From a virus: a stretch of 54,338 nucleotides of DNA. The stretch lies in the IMG/VR virus record IMGVR_UViG_3300021389_000029, positions 1-54,338 of that record, one strand, 5' to 3'. Below, one piece after another: positions 1 to 8,706 of the stretch. The notes under the pieces are model-generated. The model worked only from the letters and a program-made list of their open reading frames with translations. It did not search any database and was not told the DNA's origin. A program made the position numbers and the translations under genes. Each line of letters opens with the position of its first letter. Position 1 is the stretch's first letter.

Positions 1-80
1 TAGGTTACATTTGATACATTTCCCACATATTTATGTGCATTGACCGGATTATATTTTCCTTTATATGTAAATCTCCGCAT
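1..80 (-). CDS. 4: Head completion protein gp4-like, N-terminal fragment (partial)
   Basis: Read on the minus strand, an ATG at 80-78 opens a frame that stays open to the window edge and gives 26 residues beginning MRRFTYKGKYNPVNAHKYVG, followed by NVSNVT. The basic start and the pattern of K-G-K, N-P, K-Y-G and N-V-T resemble the N-terminus of the T4 gp4 (gp50/65) head-completion family, which usually continues with a tyrosine-arginine-serine-tryptophan segment. The next, incomplete codon begins TA, which is compatible with tyrosine. In T4, gene 4 is the neighbour of gene 53 at the start of the baseplate cluster, so the position fits. The fragment is too short to show catalytic or structural residues, so the family call rests on the N-terminal pattern plus synteny. 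The gene is cut by the window edge, not broken. Confidence 0.6.
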   Translation of the reverse strand, partial: MRRFTYKGKYNPVNAHKYVGNVSNVT

Positions 81-97
81 TGTCGTATAAAAAACCT

Positions 98-105
98 TAT
101 AAATA
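98..105 (+). promoter_or_regulatory. T4-type late promoter, TATAAATA
   Basis: The exact octamer lies 27 bases before the ATG at 133 and is followed by a TAGGAG ribosome-binding site at 118-123. It would drive the packed baseplate operon from 133 onward. It sits in the divergent gap between the minus-strand gp4-like gene and the tail cluster. Confidence 0.75.
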
Positions 106-132
106 TATTTAACTATTTAGGAGTCTTTACTG

Positions 133-1275
133 ATGTTTAATTTGCCATTTGGGAATTTTAATATATCTCAGGTCACCAATACGTTTGACGATAATAATAT
201 TGCTATACCAGATATACCAAATCTTTCTATACCGGATATACCAGATATATCAGAAATTACACCTCAACTTATTCTTGAGAGATCGGGTATACCTGTCACA
301 ACGGAAAGTCTTGAGGCACAGGCAAAGTTATTGGAAGGCGCCACTCAAGAGAAATTGCAAGAAGCTCTTGCAAATGCTGATGCGGTCGGAAGGGCTCGCG
401 CATCAATCGAAAAAGCAGCAAATGATGCAGCTGGGGTGATCTCTCAACAAGTAACAAGAACTGGTGGACCTAATACAGTACAGGCTAGTGACATGGAAAG
501 GCCTTTCGCTGGGGCATATCCTGGCGATATGGGATCTGATAATGTTCGTGATTATATCATATTTACTGCTTATTCAAATGACATTGCAGGATATACAAAG
601 ATGGAAACTGTAGGTTCGCAATCGCAGGGTGGAGAACCAGAAGGAACTGTCCAGTTATATATCCCAGAAAGTCTTACAGTAAATTCTCAGGTAGGATATA
701 GAAATACAGACGGTGGAAGTATTGCGGGTACGATAGGGAATCTAGGAAGTGATGGAGATGATAATAATATGGATGTACTTGCAAATCTTTCTGCACAGAT
801 CATCGGTCAAACTGGTCAACAATTGGGTGATACTGGTGGGGTTCTTGCCCAGACACAGGGCGCTGGTGTTGGTGCTGCAAATCGACATGTTTTATTTGAG
901 GGAGTAGAGTTTAGGACTTTTAGTTATGCATATGAATTTTTGCCCAAATCTTGGGAAGAATCTGATATGTTGAGAAAAATAATTAAATTTTTTAGGATCC
1001 AGATGTTGCCCGAAATTAGAGGAAATGGAAATACTTTCAACCCACCCAATTGGTTTAGTATAGAATATATGATTGATGGAAAACCTACTGAATATCTCAA
1101 TAAGATAAAACCATCGGTATGTACGGGTTGTGATGTATCATATGGTGGCAATGGACAGTTTGCAATGTTTCAAAGTGACAAGGGTGAGGCCCCTGCTCCA
1201 GCACTAATAAATCTCACATTAACATTCCAAGAAGTACAAGTCGTATCCACACGCGATGCTGCAGAAGGATATTAA
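133..1275 (+). CDS. Baseplate tail-tube cap protein (gp48/gp54-like)
   Basis: This 380-residue protein probably joins the baseplate hub to the tail tube. The N-terminal ~55 residues are rich in I-P-D-I-P repeats, then comes an Ala/Glu-rich helical stretch (about 60-105). The C-terminal half (about 255-380) holds the recognisable tube-like part: FRTFSYAYEFLPKSWEES, then MLRKIIKFFR, a P-P-N-W-F segment, and a C-terminal LTLTFQEVQ strand. This pattern of a Y-x-F-x-P-K-S-E stretch, an I-x-x-F-x-x-x-M-x-P helix and an L-x-F-x-E-x-x strand is familiar from gp54/gp48 and tail-tube relatives in T4-like phages. It has a good TAGGAG ribosome-binding site 9 bases before the ATG and is the first gene after a late promoter. 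Whether it corresponds to gp48 or gp54 cannot be decided from sequence alone; only one such gene is visible here. Confidence 0.7.
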   Translation: MFNLPFGNFNISQVTNTFDDNNIAIPDIPNLSIPDIPDISEITPQLILERSGIPVTTESLEAQAKLLEGATQEKLQEALANADAVGRARASIEKAANDAAGVISQQVTRTGGPNTVQASDMERPFAGAYPGDMGSDNVRDYIIFTAYSNDIAGYTKMETVGSQSQGGEPEGTVQLYIPESLTVNSQVGYRNTDGGSIAGTIGNLGSDGDDNNMDVLANLSAQIIGQTGQQLGDTGGVLAQTQGAGVGAANRHVLFEGVEFRTFSYAYEFLPKSWEESDMLRKIIKFFRIQMLPEIRGNGNTFNPPNWFSIEYMIDGKPTEYLNKIKPSVCTGCDVSYGGNGQFAMFQSDKGEAPAPALINLTLTFQEVQVVSTRDAAEGY

Positions 1276-1277
1276 AA

Positions 1278-2558
1278 ATGTTTAATAAAATTTCAAATAT
1301 TAAATATGATATAAAACTTGATAATCGTCCAGTAGAATCTAAAAATATTTTTAGATTTGCATATATTTTAGATTCTTACAAAGATGATCCCAAAAATTAT
1401 TTGGTACATACTATAGAATCTGACCAGACAGTAGAAAGCATATCTGCACAATATTATGGCGATACGAAATATAGTTGGGTTATTTTGATGTACAATAACT
1501 TGTTAGACGTTTATGAAGAATTACCTAAGACGGAATCTATGTTGTATGAATATATCTCTAAAAAATACACTCCAAAAAATGTTTTAGAACTAAAACGTAT
1601 GTTACCAGCTCCTTTGTTGCCCAAAAATGGAAACACTTCATTTGGAAATTATAATGGTCAGATTGTTTATGACGAAAGTATTGATAGAGGCGTCAAATGG
1701 GATAGTATAACTCAAAATTGGTCCCCGTTACCCGAACTTGGGGTGCCAACTCCTAGCTCGGCCGAATTTAATATATCATGTAATAATTGGAATAATCCTG
1801 AAGAATCTAATCATTTTTTAATTAATGGCCTTACAGATCCAGAACTTGTGTTATTTCGAGGTGGTACATATAAATTTAAAATAAATTTTTCTCCTTATGA
1901 TACTTTTTATTTAACTACCGATGATGGAAAAAATTATTGGAATCCGAATCGTTTTTATGGTCTATATGACAATGGAATATCTGAAAAGGATTTTTTTGGA
2001 TCTTCCCACATAACTTTCAAAGTTCCTGATGATGCTCCAGATTTATTATATTACTCATCTGATATGACCCGACCTTTTGATGAAAATAACAATAGAAATA
2101 TGTCTAATATGATAAGAATTATAAATCTTGAAGATGTTCCATATGTTAGTCAGAGCGATAGAAATTCGTTACAAAATCTAAATGGCCGAGTGATGGGCAA
2201 AGTAGTAAAAATTGAAGATAATTTTTATGTTTGGAATGGAATATATACAGAGCCAAATCAAACTAACTTTCTCGAGGGTTGGAATTTACTAAATCCGCAA
2301 TCGTCCTCTGAGTATATAATAGAATTAGGATTGTTGGTTGCAATGCAGACCCCACACAAATTTACTCATAAAATAGAAGGCTATAAAATAACATCAGATA
2401 CATATTCTGCGTTGCCGGCAGAAGAAAAAAATTCGTATATTATGCAGTCTAAGTATGCATATGAAGAAGAGAAAAACGAAAAAAATAGAACTATAAGAAT
2501 TATGAAAAAAGATCTTTTGGGTAAATTTTTAGAAAATTGGGAAAGGATTGTTGCATAA
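1278..2558 (+). CDS. 53: Baseplate wedge protein gp53 with inserted cupredoxin-like domain
   Basis: The N-terminal ~100 residues match gp53: DNRPVESKNIFRFAYILDSY, then a LysM-like stretch (about 43-75) with the pattern T-V-E-S-I-S-x-x-Y-Y-G-D-x-x-Y-S-W-V-I-L-x-Y-N-N. The C-terminal ~25 residues (RTIRIMKKDLLGKFLENWER) also fit marine gp53 homologues. Between them sits about 160 extra residues. Residues 164-285 look like the cupredoxin-like module seen in marine phage structural proteins: LFRGGTYKFKIN, then HITFKVPDDAPDLLYY. The Cys and His that usually follow the double tyrosine are absent (S-S-D-M instead), so it probably does not bind copper. The ATG lies 2 bases after the upstream stop, and the stop overlaps the next ATG (TAATG). 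The protein is longer than T4 gp53 (about 196 residues). Confidence 0.82.
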   Translation: MFNKISNIKYDIKLDNRPVESKNIFRFAYILDSYKDDPKNYLVHTIESDQTVESISAQYYGDTKYSWVILMYNNLLDVYEELPKTESMLYEYISKKYTPKNVLELKRMLPAPLLPKNGNTSFGNYNGQIVYDESIDRGVKWDSITQNWSPLPELGVPTPSSAEFNISCNNWNNPEESNHFLINGLTDPELVLFRGGTYKFKINFSPYDTFYLTTDDGKNYWNPNRFYGLYDNGISEKDFFGSSHITFKVPDDAPDLLYYSSDMTRPFDENNNRNMSNMIRIINLEDVPYVSQSDRNSLQNLNGRVMGKVVKIEDNFYVWNGIYTEPNQTNFLEGWNLLNPQSSSEYIIELGLLVAMQTPHKFTHKIEGYKITSDTYSALPAEEKNSYIMQSKYAYEEEKNEKNRTIRIMKKDLLGKFLENWERIVA

Positions 2559-3886
2559 TGAGTATTTCTCAGACATATGGGCTGTGTGAAATAAAAAAAA
2601 TGACTATAGTTTCTCACAACGACTTTGAATTGAATCTTTTTGGTGTTTACAAATCTCTTAATATTTACGAAGACTTATTTTCTCCTTCGATTACGGCTCA
2701 ACTGACTTTGGAAGATGCTAACGGGATTCTCAACTTTTTGCCTATTATAGGACAGGAAAGGGTAAATATATCTTTTGCGACTCAAGGATTAACAGAATTT
2801 ACAGAACTTGATATGATTGTCAATAAAATTACAGATTTAGAAAGCGATGTCAGTACGCAAACTTATAATTTGGAATTGGTTTCTGTAGATATGATAACAA
2901 ATTTTGAACAAAGAATATCAGAATATTTTGAAGGCAGTTCTACAGAAATTGCTGAAAAATGTTTTCAACGATTAGAATCTAAAAAGACATTTGAGTTTGA
3001 GCCAAGCGAAGATAAATATGATGAAGAACTTGGTGTCGTAATTCCTAATATGACGCCTATGAAAGCAATTTCTTTTTTGTGTGGAAAGGCCTTTCACGAA
3101 GAATATAAGAGTTCATCTTATATGTTTTATGAAACCAGTAAAAAATATGTAATGAAACCTATGGAAATGTTGGTGGAAGAAGAGCCTAAAAATGAATTTA
3201 ATCTTGGTTCTTATAAAAATGCTGGTGTTGATGGAAAAGAGATATTGGACGCAAATGTAGAAAACAAAAAGGCAATCACTTATAAGTTTCTTTCCAATTT
3301 TTCGGTTTTGGATAACATTACAAATGGTGTTTTTGCTTCAAAAGTTTCTACTGTTGACATGCTTACAAGAAATAAAACCGATCTAGAACATAGTATATGG
3401 GAAGATCACGAAGAATACAAATACTTGAATTATGACAAAGACAATAAAAACACATCAGGTCCAATTTTTGATGTTTCTGGAAAAGGCAAACAATATATGA
3501 AAGTCGATGATGACACTTCGGTACGATTTATAGTACCTGAAGTGGAAGTCAAAGAAGGCCGGCCAATGTATAATCAAGAGAAAATTTTTAGGCAGAGGTT
3601 ATTTTATACAAATCTTATGAATAACATCAAATGCGAGATGTCGATTTATGGTGACAGCGACTTAGTGGTCGGCGACACTGTAAATTTAACATTACCTCTG
3701 TTTACTAGAGTCGATATGGGCGAAGAATGGAAAGATAAATATTATAGTGGAAAATATTTGATAACAGGAATTAGACATATACTAGCCGGCGATCAGTACA
3801 CCACAGATTTAGAATTAGTCAAAGACAGTTTCAATGATGTTTTACCATCGAAAGAACCAGTATTGACGGGGGGCGGTGGTAAATGA
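2558..3886 (+). CDS. Baseplate hub protein, gp27-like
   Basis: This 442-residue protein is probably the hub ring that sits on the gp5 spike. It begins MSISQTYGLCEIKKMTIVSH, followed by alternating beta strands (FELNLFGVYKSLNIYEDLF) in the pattern of tail-hub tube domains, and ends with DKYYSGKYLITGIRHILAGD, a motif typical of the last domain of gp27/gpD-type hub proteins in marine T4-like phages. The ATG at 2558 overlaps the gp53 stop codon; an in-frame ATG at 2537 lies inside gp53 and is less likely. The stop overlaps the ATG of the gp5 gene (ATGA at 3883), so the two are probably translationally coupled. Position directly before gp5 supports the call. In T4 itself gene 27 is elsewhere, but this order is usual in marine relatives. 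Confidence 0.75.
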   Translation: MSISQTYGLCEIKKMTIVSHNDFELNLFGVYKSLNIYEDLFSPSITAQLTLEDANGILNFLPIIGQERVNISFATQGLTEFTELDMIVNKITDLESDVSTQTYNLELVSVDMITNFEQRISEYFEGSSTEIAEKCFQRLESKKTFEFEPSEDKYDEELGVVIPNMTPMKAISFLCGKAFHEEYKSSSYMFYETSKKYVMKPMEMLVEEEPKNEFNLGSYKNAGVDGKEILDANVENKKAITYKFLSNFSVLDNITNGVFASKVSTVDMLTRNKTDLEHSIWEDHEEYKYLNYDKDNKNTSGPIFDVSGKGKQYMKVDDDTSVRFIVPEVEVKEGRPMYNQEKIFRQRLFYTNLMNNIKCEMSIYGDSDLVVGDTVNLTLPLFTRVDMGEEWKDKYYSGKYLITGIRHILAGDQYTTDLELVKDSFNDVLPSKEPVLTGGGGK

Positions 3887-6192
3887 ATCTTTTTACTGGT
3901 ACTGAAGGATTGGTCTGGTGGCAAGGCATTGTAGAAGATGTCAATGATCCAGAGACATTAGGTCGCGTCCGAGTTCGTATTTTTGGATTTCATAGCGATG
4001 ATAAATCAAAAATTCCAACAGATAAATTACCTTGGGCTGCGCCGATAATGCCCATCACTAGTGCTGCTATTGGTGGTGTCGGACAATCTCCTACTGGATC
4101 TCTGCCTGGCGCATGGGTTATGGGATTTTTCCGAGATGGCATGAATGCTCAGGATCCTATAGTTTGGGGGACCGTTTATGGAAAACCAAATGCAACTTCT
4201 ATAAAATCTCCAGATGGGTCTTATCCCGCTGAAGGAAGTGCGTCTGTCGAGGGTGGTACAGTCGTAAATCAGAGTGACGTAAACCCTCTAGCAACTGGAG
4301 CAGGAGTCGAAACAAGTGCCAGCGGCGCGCCAGCATCAAATGACCACCACAATAAGGGAAATGATAGCGCAAGTCCAGATCAATCTGGTACTCCAAATGA
4401 TGCAGACAATAGAGAACGACTTTCAAAAATTACAACTAAAAATGGCAAAAGTACTTGGGTTGCGACTATCTATGCAAAGAATTTTCAAAACTTTATAAAT
4501 GAATTTGAAAGAACTCCTGCTCCTAATCATCCGGATGGATATACTATTTATAGTCTGGGTGGATATGTCCATAGACAAAGTAGAGGTTCTAAAAAATGGA
4601 GTTATCATGCTTCTGGTGTTGCGATTGATATCAATCCCGCTGAAAACCCATACCAAAAAACATTTGAAAGTGATATGCCATCAAATACCTCTGCAATTGC
4701 AAAGAAATATGGCCTTGGTTGGGGTGGTGATTGGAATAGTGTCAAAGATGCAATGCACTTCAGTATGGCCAAGGGAGAGCGTGGCACAGTACCAATAAAA
4801 AGAAATGGTATTGTGCCAGACCCAAAAACAGGAAGTCAAGATTCCAAAAGTATTGGATCTTCGGTTGAAGGAACTCCTTTAGAATATTCGCCTTCTACAT
4901 CAGCCCCCACCGGCAATACTGGAACTTATGATAAACCAGAACCAAAATCTAGCGAAAACATCGGAGCTGCCCCAAGCTTGGATGTCAGCGAATGGAAGAA
5001 TGGGTCAGATTATTCGGAGGGAGACTTGGTGCGTTCTCCACAACTGCAAGAAAATCAAATTGGAAGTCTACCTCCGTATACATATAGAACTGGCATCATT
5101 ACTGCTGCTGCTGCAATGCAGTGTAGTGCATTAGACTTTGGTACTGTTATGTCTTATGAAATGGGCGGTAGGTGGGACGCCAGACGCAAGGGACCAACTA
5201 CACAATGGGGTCAGCACCGAGGCGTCATTCAATTTGGAGAACCACAAGCTAAAAAATACGGCATTGATTTTTCAACGGAACAAACCGCGATTGATACACA
5301 ACTTGGTCCTAACGGCGCGGTTGTAAGATATCTGAGAGATCATGGCGTCAAAAATGGTATGGGTAGATTAGAAATTTATTCTTCAATTAATGCGGGTGGT
5401 GTTGGTGAAAAATACTATGGAAGATCTGATGCGAATAATAATGGCGCGCCCGGATCGGTCAGAGATAAAGTTAATAATCAAATGGGTGGCCACGAAGCAA
5501 ATGCCAGAAGATTATTGAACAGTAAAGACGATGGTAAATACATAGAACAAAAAGTTTATCGGGCGGTAAAATCAGGAACATCTAGTGATAGTGGAACTGG
5601 ACCGGCTTCATCTAAACTGAAAGATGGAGATGTGATGTGGGAAGTTGCTCCAGAAGAATTTCAGAGTGCTTCTAGGAATACTCAAAATGCAATGTATGAG
5701 TCAGAGGCTCCATCTTCAAGTGATGGTTATTCTGTAGCGCCCCAACAATCCGGTGGCGGTAGCAGTAGTCCAAAACCACCATCAGTTGAGAAAAAAATTG
5801 CAGATACCGATGTTACAGATTTGTTTCAAGAACCGGACAATCCATTTGGAGCAAAATATCCGCATAATAAAGCACTATTCACAGAATCAGGACACATTCA
5901 AGAATTTGATGATACGCCAGGAGCTGAAAGAATACATACTTATCATAGAACTGGAACTTTTGAAGAAATACATCCAGACGGTACTAGGGTTGTAAAGGTA
6001 GTAAAAGACAATTACGAAATCATTTTTGGAGAGAATAATATTCATGTAAAGGGTACTGCAAATATTGTGGTAGATGCTGATGTAAATGTCAAAATAGGTG
6101 GAAATGTAAATGTAGAGGTTGGTGGCAAAATCGACACTACAAGCGGTGGAAATACAACTATCAAGGGCGCTCAAATTCATCTGAATCCATAA
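3883..6192 (+). CDS. 5: Baseplate central spike gp5 with M15 peptidase and lysozyme-like domains
   Basis: A 769-residue modular spike. Residues 8-100 form the gp5 OB-fold (G-x-V-E-D-V-N-D-P-E-x-L-G-R-V-R-V-R-I-F-G, ending in D-P-I-V-W-G-T-V-Y-G). Residues about 177-300 are a peptidase M15-type domain: YHASGVAIDIN carries His242 and Asp249, then GLGWGGDW, and His292 in DAMHFS, the expected zinc ligands of L-Ala-D-Glu/VanY-like peptidases. Residues about 403-545 look like a transglycosylase-type lysozyme fold: VMSYEMGG with Glu426 as probable catalytic acid, then GQHRGVIQFGEPQAKKYG. Residues about 685-769 are the C-terminal beta-helix with repeated V-D-V-x-V-x-x-G strands. Low-complexity linkers separate the domains. 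T4 gp5 (575 residues) has a different lysozyme and no peptidase. It overlaps the gp27-like gene by 4 bases. Two hydrolases in one spike would let the tip cut both the peptide and glycan parts of the wall. Confidence 0.88.
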   Translation: MNLFTGTEGLVWWQGIVEDVNDPETLGRVRVRIFGFHSDDKSKIPTDKLPWAAPIMPITSAAIGGVGQSPTGSLPGAWVMGFFRDGMNAQDPIVWGTVYGKPNATSIKSPDGSYPAEGSASVEGGTVVNQSDVNPLATGAGVETSASGAPASNDHHNKGNDSASPDQSGTPNDADNRERLSKITTKNGKSTWVATIYAKNFQNFINEFERTPAPNHPDGYTIYSLGGYVHRQSRGSKKWSYHASGVAIDINPAENPYQKTFESDMPSNTSAIAKKYGLGWGGDWNSVKDAMHFSMAKGERGTVPIKRNGIVPDPKTGSQDSKSIGSSVEGTPLEYSPSTSAPTGNTGTYDKPEPKSSENIGAAPSLDVSEWKNGSDYSEGDLVRSPQLQENQIGSLPPYTYRTGIITAAAAMQCSALDFGTVMSYEMGGRWDARRKGPTTQWGQHRGVIQFGEPQAKKYGIDFSTEQTAIDTQLGPNGAVVRYLRDHGVKNGMGRLEIYSSINAGGVGEKYYGRSDANNNGAPGSVRDKVNNQMGGHEANARRLLNSKDDGKYIEQKVYRAVKSGTSSDSGTGPASSKLKDGDVMWEVAPEEFQSASRNTQNAMYESEAPSSSDGYSVAPQQSGGGSSSPKPPSVEKKIADTDVTDLFQEPDNPFGAKYPHNKALFTESGHIQEFDDTPGAERIHTYHRTGTFEEIHPDGTRVVKVVKDNYEIIFGENNIHVKGTANIVVDADVNVKIGGNVNVEVGGKIDTTSGGNTTIKGAQIHLNP

Positions 6193-6202
6193 GGAAATTA
6201 AA

Positions 6203-6640
6203 ATGGCATATGCAACAGAAACAAACAGAGATTTCGATTTAAAATTTATGAAAAACCCCATTAGCAATGATGTGGTAATAAAAATAGACCGACCTGAAAG
6301 GAATAGATTTCCTGCTATTGAACAGAGTATTACTAATATATTAATGACCTCTAAACTGGAAAGAAAGTTTATGCCTGCATTTGGTGGAAATGTATTGAAA
6401 ACTTTATTTGAGTTATTAACAGATTTTGACCAAATCAGTGTACCGGGCGAGATAAATATTAAAGAAGTTATAAGAATGTCACTGAAAAAATATGAACCCA
6501 GAATTACAGTCGAAACTGTCGATTTTGGTGATTGGAAAGAAGATAGTAACTCAAATAAACTAAATATCACCATTATGTATTCGGTGCCACCTGTCAATGA
6601 GGTACTGTCATATACGCTAGGGATTAAAAGAGTAAAATAA
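6203..6640 (+). CDS. 25: Baseplate wedge protein gp25
   Basis: A 145-residue protein of the gpW/gp25 family, a lysozyme-shaped but non-enzymatic wedge protein that helps start sheath polymerisation. It shows the family core: DLDLKF-like start, NDVVIKIDRPERNRF, AIEQSITNILMTSKLERKF, then LFELLTDF, IKEVIRMSLKKYEPRI and a terminal strand LNITIMYSVPP. Length is close to T4 gp25 (132). It has an AAGGAAAT ribosome-binding site just after the gp5 stop, and its TAA is followed immediately by the gp6 ATG. Confidence 0.92.
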   Translation: MAYATETNRDFDLKFMKNPISNDVVIKIDRPERNRFPAIEQSITNILMTSKLERKFMPAFGGNVLKTLFELLTDFDQISVPGEINIKEVIRMSLKKYEPRITVETVDFGDWKEDSNSNKLNITIMYSVPPVNEVLSYTLGIKRVK

Positions 6641-8704
6641 ATGGCAAAAAATATTCAAATTTCCGAATTAGACTTTTCAAGTATCAAAAGTAGTATAAAA
6701 GAATATATGAAAAGTGATCCTACATTTAAGGATTATGATTTTGAAGGCTCTGGACTATCAACTCTCACAGATCTTTTGAGCTATAATACCTACTACAACT
6801 CTTTTTATCTTAATATGATATCTAACGAAATGTTTTTGGATACTGCTAGGTTGAGAGATAATGTTGTAGCTAAAGCAAAGTTGCTAGGATATACGCCAAC
6901 TTCAGCACGTGCGGCTGAGGCATCACTATCATGTACGTTTGAGATTGTTTCAGACTATGAAGATCCATCGATTTTCAATAGTATAAAAATAGACAAAACT
7001 TTTATGTTTTCAAAAAATAATAGCCAGACATACGAAGAATATAAGTTTATTCCAAAAGTGAGTAGGACTGTCCCACGAACTTTCTCACCTCAACTTCTAG
7101 CGAATGGTACATATAAACATACATATGAAATATTTGATTTGGAAGTAATCCAAGGCATATATGTCGAAGAAAAAATAATAGTAGATACTACAGATCCAAA
7201 TCAAAAATTTCTTATATCAAATTCTAATGTTGATACAGATACTTTGCAAGTGTTTATTCAATCAAATGTTACTGACACCAATTTGACTGAGTTTAAACGA
7301 TCTACTGATACAATGTCATTGTCAGATATAAGTAAAGTATTTTTCTTGCAAGAATCTTACGAGGAAAAATATGAAATTGTTTTTGGCGATGGTGTTCTAG
7401 GATCTGCCGTAGAAAGCGGAAATATAATTATTTTAAAGTATTTAGTTACTCAGGGATCCGTGGCTAATGACATGACAGGAAATTTAAGACTTATTTCTTC
7501 TAATAGAAATATTAGGGCGTCAAATATACAGGACAATTTGCAAATAATTGGACGTACTTATGGAGGTAGTGATAGGGAATCTGTAAATTCTATTAAATTT
7601 TATGCACCAAAAACTTTTGAAGGACAGAATAGAGCTGTAACTGCAAGAGACTATCAAACAATAATTCCTAAAATTTATCCACAAACCTCATCTGTTAATA
7701 TTTGGGGCGGCGAAGATTCCGATCCACCCGAATATGGAAAAGTGTTTATCAGTATCAAACCCAATTCTGGATTTTATGTTTCTGCTCAAGAAAAACAATC
7801 CATAAAACAAAATTTAGTAAAAAATTACTCTGTACTGACTTTGACTCCGACCATTATCGATCCAGACTTTATAAAATTAAAAATAACAACACAAGTAAAA
7901 TATGATAATGAATCTACAATGTTGGATGAAGCTACATTACAAGAAATCGTTAAAAAATCTATTATAGATTATGATATGAATATGTTGAATGATTTTAATA
8001 GTTACTTTAGATATTCTCAGTTCTTGGCTAAAATCGATCAATCGGACGAATCTATAACTAACAACTTGACAGAAATATTGATGATAAACGAAAAAACGAT
8101 ATTTGTGGATACATCTACTAGTTATAGATTTCAATTTAATAATGCTTTAACTCCATCAACTCTATATTCGAAAGCATTTTATATTACTGGTAATGAAAAT
8201 GCATATTATCTTGATGACAATGGTCTTGGTAAAGTAAGATTTCACACTATGAACGTCGCTGCAGAAAAAGTTTATGATCCGATATATTCTGGAACAATAG
8301 ATTATGAAACAGGAACAATAATTATTCCCGATATTTCTTTATCCAGTGTTGTTGGATCATCATCTTCTATTGGTGTGGTCGTTAAGCCTTTGAATAATGA
8401 TATATTTCCTGTAAGGAATCAAATTATCTTATTAGATTTAGATGAACTGTCAATCACAATGCTAGAAGATACCGATGACTTTAATGAAAATTATGACATA
8501 TCTTCGCAAAGAGTTGTAGTATCCAGAAATGCTACATCTACATATAATAATTCATCTATGTCTGTCACTTCGGCAACTGGGACCACATCTATAACTAGAA
8601 CTTATTCGGATTCTCCATCTGCTGGTACTTCAGGATCAAGCAGTGGTGGTGGATCTAGTAGTGGCGGATCCAGCAGTGGTGGTGGATATGGCGGTGGGTA
8701 TTAA
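6641..8704 (+). CDS. 6: Baseplate wedge protein gp6 (baseplate J-like)
   Basis: A 687-residue wedge protein, similar in length to T4 gp6 (660). The N-terminus has the gp6 pattern FKDYDFEGSGLSTLTDLLSY, then YNSFYLNMISNEMFLDTA and LRDNVVAKAKLLGYTPTSA. A conserved baseplate-J-like stretch follows: YEIVFGDGVLGSAVESGNII, then ARDYQTIIPKIYP and YGKVFISIKP. The last ~32 residues are a Ser/Gly low-complexity tail (nt 8620-8704) ending in a GGGYGGGY motif, which is unlike the rest of the protein. The gene abuts gp25 with no gap and is followed after 2 bases by the next ATG. gp6 dimers form the inner baseplate ring in T4. Confidence 0.9.
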   Translation: MAKNIQISELDFSSIKSSIKEYMKSDPTFKDYDFEGSGLSTLTDLLSYNTYYNSFYLNMISNEMFLDTARLRDNVVAKAKLLGYTPTSARAAEASLSCTFEIVSDYEDPSIFNSIKIDKTFMFSKNNSQTYEEYKFIPKVSRTVPRTFSPQLLANGTYKHTYEIFDLEVIQGIYVEEKIIVDTTDPNQKFLISNSNVDTDTLQVFIQSNVTDTNLTEFKRSTDTMSLSDISKVFFLQESYEEKYEIVFGDGVLGSAVESGNIIILKYLVTQGSVANDMTGNLRLISSNRNIRASNIQDNLQIIGRTYGGSDRESVNSIKFYAPKTFEGQNRAVTARDYQTIIPKIYPQTSSVNIWGGEDSDPPEYGKVFISIKPNSGFYVSAQEKQSIKQNLVKNYSVLTLTPTIIDPDFIKLKITTQVKYDNESTMLDEATLQEIVKKSIIDYDMNMLNDFNSYFRYSQFLAKIDQSDESITNNLTEILMINEKTIFVDTSTSYRFQFNNALTPSTLYSKAFYITGNENAYYLDDNGLGKVRFHTMNVAAEKVYDPIYSGTIDYETGTIIIPDISLSSVVGSSSSIGVVVKPLNNDIFPVRNQIILLDLDELSITMLEDTDDFNENYDISSQRVVVSRNATSTYNNSSMSVTSATGTTSITRTYSDSPSAGTSGSSSGGGSSSGGSSSGGGYGGGY

Positions 8705-8706
8705 AA

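Noticed and set aside
2537-2557. Upstream ATG start for the gp27-like gene
   Set aside because: It lies within gp53; the ATG at 2558 overlaps the gp53 stop in the TAATG arrangement seen between coupled genes.
5887-6597. 236-codon minus-strand open frame
   Set aside because: It covers the end of gp5 and most of gp25, both well-supported genes on the plus strand; composition is that of an antisense shadow.
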